DNA of 64,000 nt from the NCBI RefSeq assembly GCF_002964975.1, contig NZ_PSZM01000046.1:310001-374000 (forward strand), read 5' to 3'. Origin of the DNA: Apibacter adventoris. GTDB taxonomy: Bacteria > Bacteroidota > Bacteroidia > Flavobacteriales > Weeksellaceae. Shown one piece after another: positions 61,033 to 64,000 of the stretch (within the stretch, counting starts at the first letter, position 1; each line of letters opens with the position of its first letter). The notes beneath the pieces are model-generated. The model was not told the DNA's origin and searched no databases. It was given only the letters and a program-made list of their open reading frames with translations. Made by a program: the position numbers and the translations under genes.

Positions 61033-64000
61033 ATGAAAAGAATCACATCCTTTTTTTTATTTCTTATAACCATAAATATTTTTTCCCAAAATAAGACAGA
61101 AGAAAAAATATGGAATTTTCTACTTAATAATAAAAGAAAAGAAGCACGCGAACTTTATGATAAATCATTCTTAAAAACTAAAGACTCTAATTTTAATTAT
61201 TTGTTTTTAGATGCTATAATAAGTATAGAAGAAGGACAAATGTTTTTTGATGATAAATTTGTGAAAAGTTTTGTAAAAATATCACCAGACGCTTCATATA
61301 TATATCCATTAATTAATCAACCATTCATGTTTGTTAATACGGATTTAGGAGAAGATACATATACATGTAAAAAAATGGATGTTTTAGCATCTTCCAAAAA
61401 GTATGAAGCCGAAGATGTTATAATTCAATATAAATTATATTGTGATAAAAAGAGGGGAGATATAGAAAGTTATAATAACTTTACAAAAGCATTGAATAAT
61501 GTAGATAAATGGCAATTTTGTGGAGTTTTTGAGAATCTTAATGGCAGCGGAATTGATATACAGTATGAACCTGAAATCTATGCTAAAAATGACAGATTAT
61601 TTAATGCAAATGCTAATGGAAAAGTAGGATGGTATAATCAAAAATACTATCAAAATATAGGATTTCATTCCTATGACAATGAAAAAGAGTATGCCCCAGG
61701 AATTATTTATGCACAAAGTTTTATTGAAAGCCCTATAGAGCAAACGGTGTTTTTGCAATTAGGTACCAACAATGAATTTAAAGCTTTTCTAAATGATTGT
61801 GAAATTTATTCAACCCACAATAAAGGATATAAAGAAACAGGATCAGTTCTTTTAAAATTAAAATTACCAAAAGGTGTAAGCAGATTATTAATAAAATCAG
61901 AATTAACAGATTCATCGGCATTCTTAGCTAAATTCACAGATGAAAATAAACAAACTCTTACCAATTTAAAATACTGTGATAATTATAAAGAATATAACCT
62001 AAGTAAAATTGAAGATTTAAAATTAGAAGAAGCGGAATTTCATTATGAAACGTTTTTTAAACAAAAAATAAAAGAAGAAACTAATAATATAACCAATAAA
62101 ATTATTTTACTAAATGGCTATTTAGCAAATAAACAGAATACAAAAGCCGATGAAATATTGGATGAGTTTGAAAAAGCATATCCTAAATCATCTTTTATAA
62201 GAAATTTAAGGATTAAATATAATGTAAATATAAATGAAGATGAAAAAAATAAAGAAATAGTTAAAAATATTCAAGTAGATGATCCGGAATATTATGTATC
62301 GTTATTCGATCGAATGGCAGACCAAAATTGGTCATCATCTGTCTCAATTCATGAATTAGAAGAATTAAAAAATAGGCTGGCCAAAACAAAATCTGAAATA
62401 GGAGCACTAACTATGGATGTGTTGATATCGGGAAGAAAGCAGGATATGGTTAAAACCATAAATAAAGTAAAAGAAATTTTAGATGCATCTTATCAAAACA
62501 GTTCTTTTTTAGTATTATTTGCAGATATTTTTGATTATTCAGGTTCTTCACAAGATAATTCCATCATAAGATTAGAAAATGCATTAAAAGAAAAAGATGA
62601 TTTTGCTATTATTTCAGATTTATTAAAAAGATATGATAAGGCTAAAAAATATGAAGAATACGAAAAACTTCTACTTTCACTTATAGAAAAATATCCGGAT
62701 GTTAATTTTTATAGAAAAGAATATATTCAAATTTATAATAAAGAACTAAAATATAATGAATCTTTAAAACAGGCAAAAGAAGCATTGGAAAACTTTCCAT
62801 ATTCATCTTCGATCTTGGCAGATATAGGTTATATTTATACTAATTTAAATAATAAGGAAGAATCTGTAAAGTATCTTAAAAGTGCACTATTGCACAATTC
62901 GGCTAATACGTATCTTAGAAATGTTTTAAAAGATATAAATAAAGAACAAGATGAGATAGATAATATTGCGGTGAAAGATCTTTATTCTTTAATTAAGGAA
63001 AGACGCAATACAAAACTGATAGGAGAAAGTGGTGCTACAAAACTTTTAGATGAATATATTGTTAATATTTTTCCAGAAGGTGGTTCGAAAGGAAAAGAAA
63101 CTATAATCTATGAAATTACTTCAGAACAAGGAGTAGAAGATTTTAAAGAGTATAATGTAAATTATTATAGTAACATCTTAAAATCTGAAATCATTAAGAA
63201 AAACGGAGTAATAGTTCCGGCAGAAAAAAATGCCGGCAATATAGTTTTTACTAATTTAGAAGTTGGAGATGTGATTCTTATTCAATATGATGAGATTGAA
63301 AAAAAATCAGGAAGATTTTTCAAAGATTTTAATGAAGTTTTTTACTTCAATGGCACTTATCCGGTAGTAGAATCAAGATTTACAATTATAGCCCCTGAAA
63401 ATATGAATTATTTTACATTTATAAATAATGGTAAAATAGAGAGTAAAACAAAAAATATAAAAAATAAAAAATATACTACTTGGGTTTTAAAAAATACACC
63501 TTCATTTGATTATAATGAATACTATGCAAAACCGTATTTAGATATTTGTACCTCTGTAGTAGTAGGAACTATAAAATCTTGGGGAGAAATTGCTAATTGG
63601 TATGCCGATGTAGTAAGTAAAGTAATGGTGGAAGATAAAAAATTAGAATTAGCATTTAATGAAATTTTTCCACAAGGGGTAACCTCTCTATCTCAAAATG
63701 AAATTTCAGAGAAAATTTATAACTATATACAAAAAAATATAAAGTATAGTTATATGGATTTTAGACAAAGTGGATATATTCCACAAAAACCGTCCAGAAC
63801 ATTACAAACTAAACTTGGAGATTGTAAAGACTTCTCTGCTTTATTTGTTACCTTAGCTCAAAAAGCAGGTCTTCAAGCAAATTTAGTTTTAGTACTTACC
63901 AATGATAATGAACAATCATCCTTATCATTACCTAATTTAGGATTCAATCATTGTATTGCAAAAGTAAAAATAGATGGTAAAGATGTATTTTTAGAATTGA
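61033..64000 (+). CDS. Secreted DUF3857/transglutaminase-type protein (partial, cut by window end)
   Basis: The frame is open from the ATG at 61033 to the window end, about 989 residues so far. A signal peptide (MKRITSFFLFLITINIFSQ) is followed by a helical TPR-like region (for example LENFPYSSSILADIGYIYTNL). From about residue 660 it resembles DUF3857 (beta-rich; TNLEVGDVILIQYDEIE). A transglutaminase-like core follows: LQTKLGDCKDFSALFVTLAQKAGL with the likely catalytic Cys, and GFNHCIAKVKIDGKD with the His. The family is common and often essential-looking in Bacteroidota, of unknown substrate. The end of the gene is outside the window. Confidence 0.85.
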   Translation, partial: MKRITSFFLFLITINIFSQNKTEEKIWNFLLNNKRKEARELYDKSFLKTKDSNFNYLFLDAIISIEEGQMFFDDKFVKSFVKISPDASYIYPLINQPFMFVNTDLGEDTYTCKKMDVLASSKKYEAEDVIIQYKLYCDKKRGDIESYNNFTKALNNVDKWQFCGVFENLNGSGIDIQYEPEIYAKNDRLFNANANGKVGWYNQKYYQNIGFHSYDNEKEYAPGIIYAQSFIESPIEQTVFLQLGTNNEFKAFLNDCEIYSTHNKGYKETGSVLLKLKLPKGVSRLLIKSELTDSSAFLAKFTDENKQTLTNLKYCDNYKEYNLSKIEDLKLEEAEFHYETFFKQKIKEETNNITNKIILLNGYLANKQNTKADEILDEFEKAYPKSSFIRNLRIKYNVNINEDEKNKEIVKNIQVDDPEYYVSLFDRMADQNWSSSVSIHELEELKNRLAKTKSEIGALTMDVLISGRKQDMVKTINKVKEILDASYQNSSFLVLFADIFDYSGSSQDNSIIRLENALKEKDDFAIISDLLKRYDKAKKYEEYEKLLLSLIEKYPDVNFYRKEYIQIYNKELKYNESLKQAKEALENFPYSSSILADIGYIYTNLNNKEESVKYLKSALLHNSANTYLRNVLKDINKEQDEIDNIAVKDLYSLIKERRNTKLIGESGATKLLDEYIVNIFPEGGSKGKETIIYEITSEQGVEDFKEYNVNYYSNILKSEIIKKNGVIVPAEKNAGNIVFTNLEVGDVILIQYDEIEKKSGRFFKDFNEVFYFNGTYPVVESRFTIIAPENMNYFTFINNGKIESKTKNIKNKKYTTWVLKNTPSFDYNEYYAKPYLDICTSVVVGTIKSWGEIANWYADVVSKVMVEDKKLELAFNEIFPQGVTSLSQNEISEKIYNYIQKNIKYSYMDFRQSGYIPQKPSRTLQTKLGDCKDFSALFVTLAQKAGLQANLVLVLTNDNEQSSLSLPNLGFNHCIAKVKIDGKDVFLEL

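Overview
The window is AT-rich (about 30% G+C by eye) and reads as a chromosome segment of a flavobacterium (Bacteroidota). The evidence is Bacteroidota-type promoters (TTG, about 20 nt, then TAnnTTTG), lipoproteins with acidic residues after the lipobox Cys, small protein families largely confined to Flavobacteriia (DUF6427, DUF6341-like, DUF7935, a HEKIH-type membrane protein, the DUF5932-like response regulator), and a VgrG island of the kind found with Bacteroidota type VI secretion (T6SS). A low-G+C member of the Weeksellaceae such as Apibacter would fit, but that is inference; no rRNA is present.

Layout. (1) 1-12444, all minus strand: a T6SS effector island. Reading 5' to 3' it holds VgrG; a DUF3289-like effector; two small membrane proteins (candidate immunity); an unrecognised 303-aa protein; a 1412-aa effector with a DUF4280 (PAAR-like) N-terminus, a GH19 domain and a Cys/His amidase domain; two paralogous lipoproteins (candidate immunity); and, at the window edge, a start-less NlpC/P60-like module that looks like an orphan toxin tip. 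Base composition changes sharply inside the large effector gene, as expected for module exchange. A decayed GNAT acetyltransferase pseudogene lies just upstream (12830-13136). (2) 13452-22385: DMT permease, alkaline-phosphatase-superfamily membrane transferase, SanA-like protein, Pth, glycosyltransferase 2, Mfd and a small HEKIH-motif membrane protein. (3) 22448-33256: secreted lipase-like lipoprotein, CapA-like lipoprotein, DUF6341/DUF6427 pair, MutS, S9 peptidase, S1/P1 nuclease and polysaccharide deacetylase. (4) 33429-37916: a four-gene MarR-TolC-HlyD-MFS drug-efflux operon with a palindromic operator inside its promoter. (5) 37968-46997: DinB, MmcQ/YjbR, RecX, thioredoxin, beta-helix lipoprotein, beta-barrel, UPF0173 hydrolase, M3 peptidase, RadC and DUF7935. 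(6) 47131-51814: tRNA-Asn, a candidate small RNA, a TPR histidine kinase/response regulator pair, and a lipoprotein built of six near-identical 22-residue repeats. (7) 51970-64000: MutL, an active and a degenerate rhomboid, an EEP-family hydrolase, Kup, GalE, GlyA and a large transglutaminase-type protein cut off by the window edge.

Two places look most likely to hold undescribed biology. The first is the T6SS island, with two candidate effector/immunity sets and an orphan tip. The second is 47945-51206, where a repeat lipoprotein (six copies of GELIQLPRR) lies next to a two-component system. The repeat gene has its own terminator, an inverted repeat lies upstream of it, and the kinase has its own promoter, so it could be a multi-copy peptide or surface ligand with a neighbouring sensor. 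DNA repair genes are unusually frequent here (mfd, mutS, mutL, dinB, recX, radC). Three of them (mfd, dinB, mutL), and the kinase, have a -7 box only 4-10 nt before the start codon, implying leaderless or nearly leaderless mRNAs.
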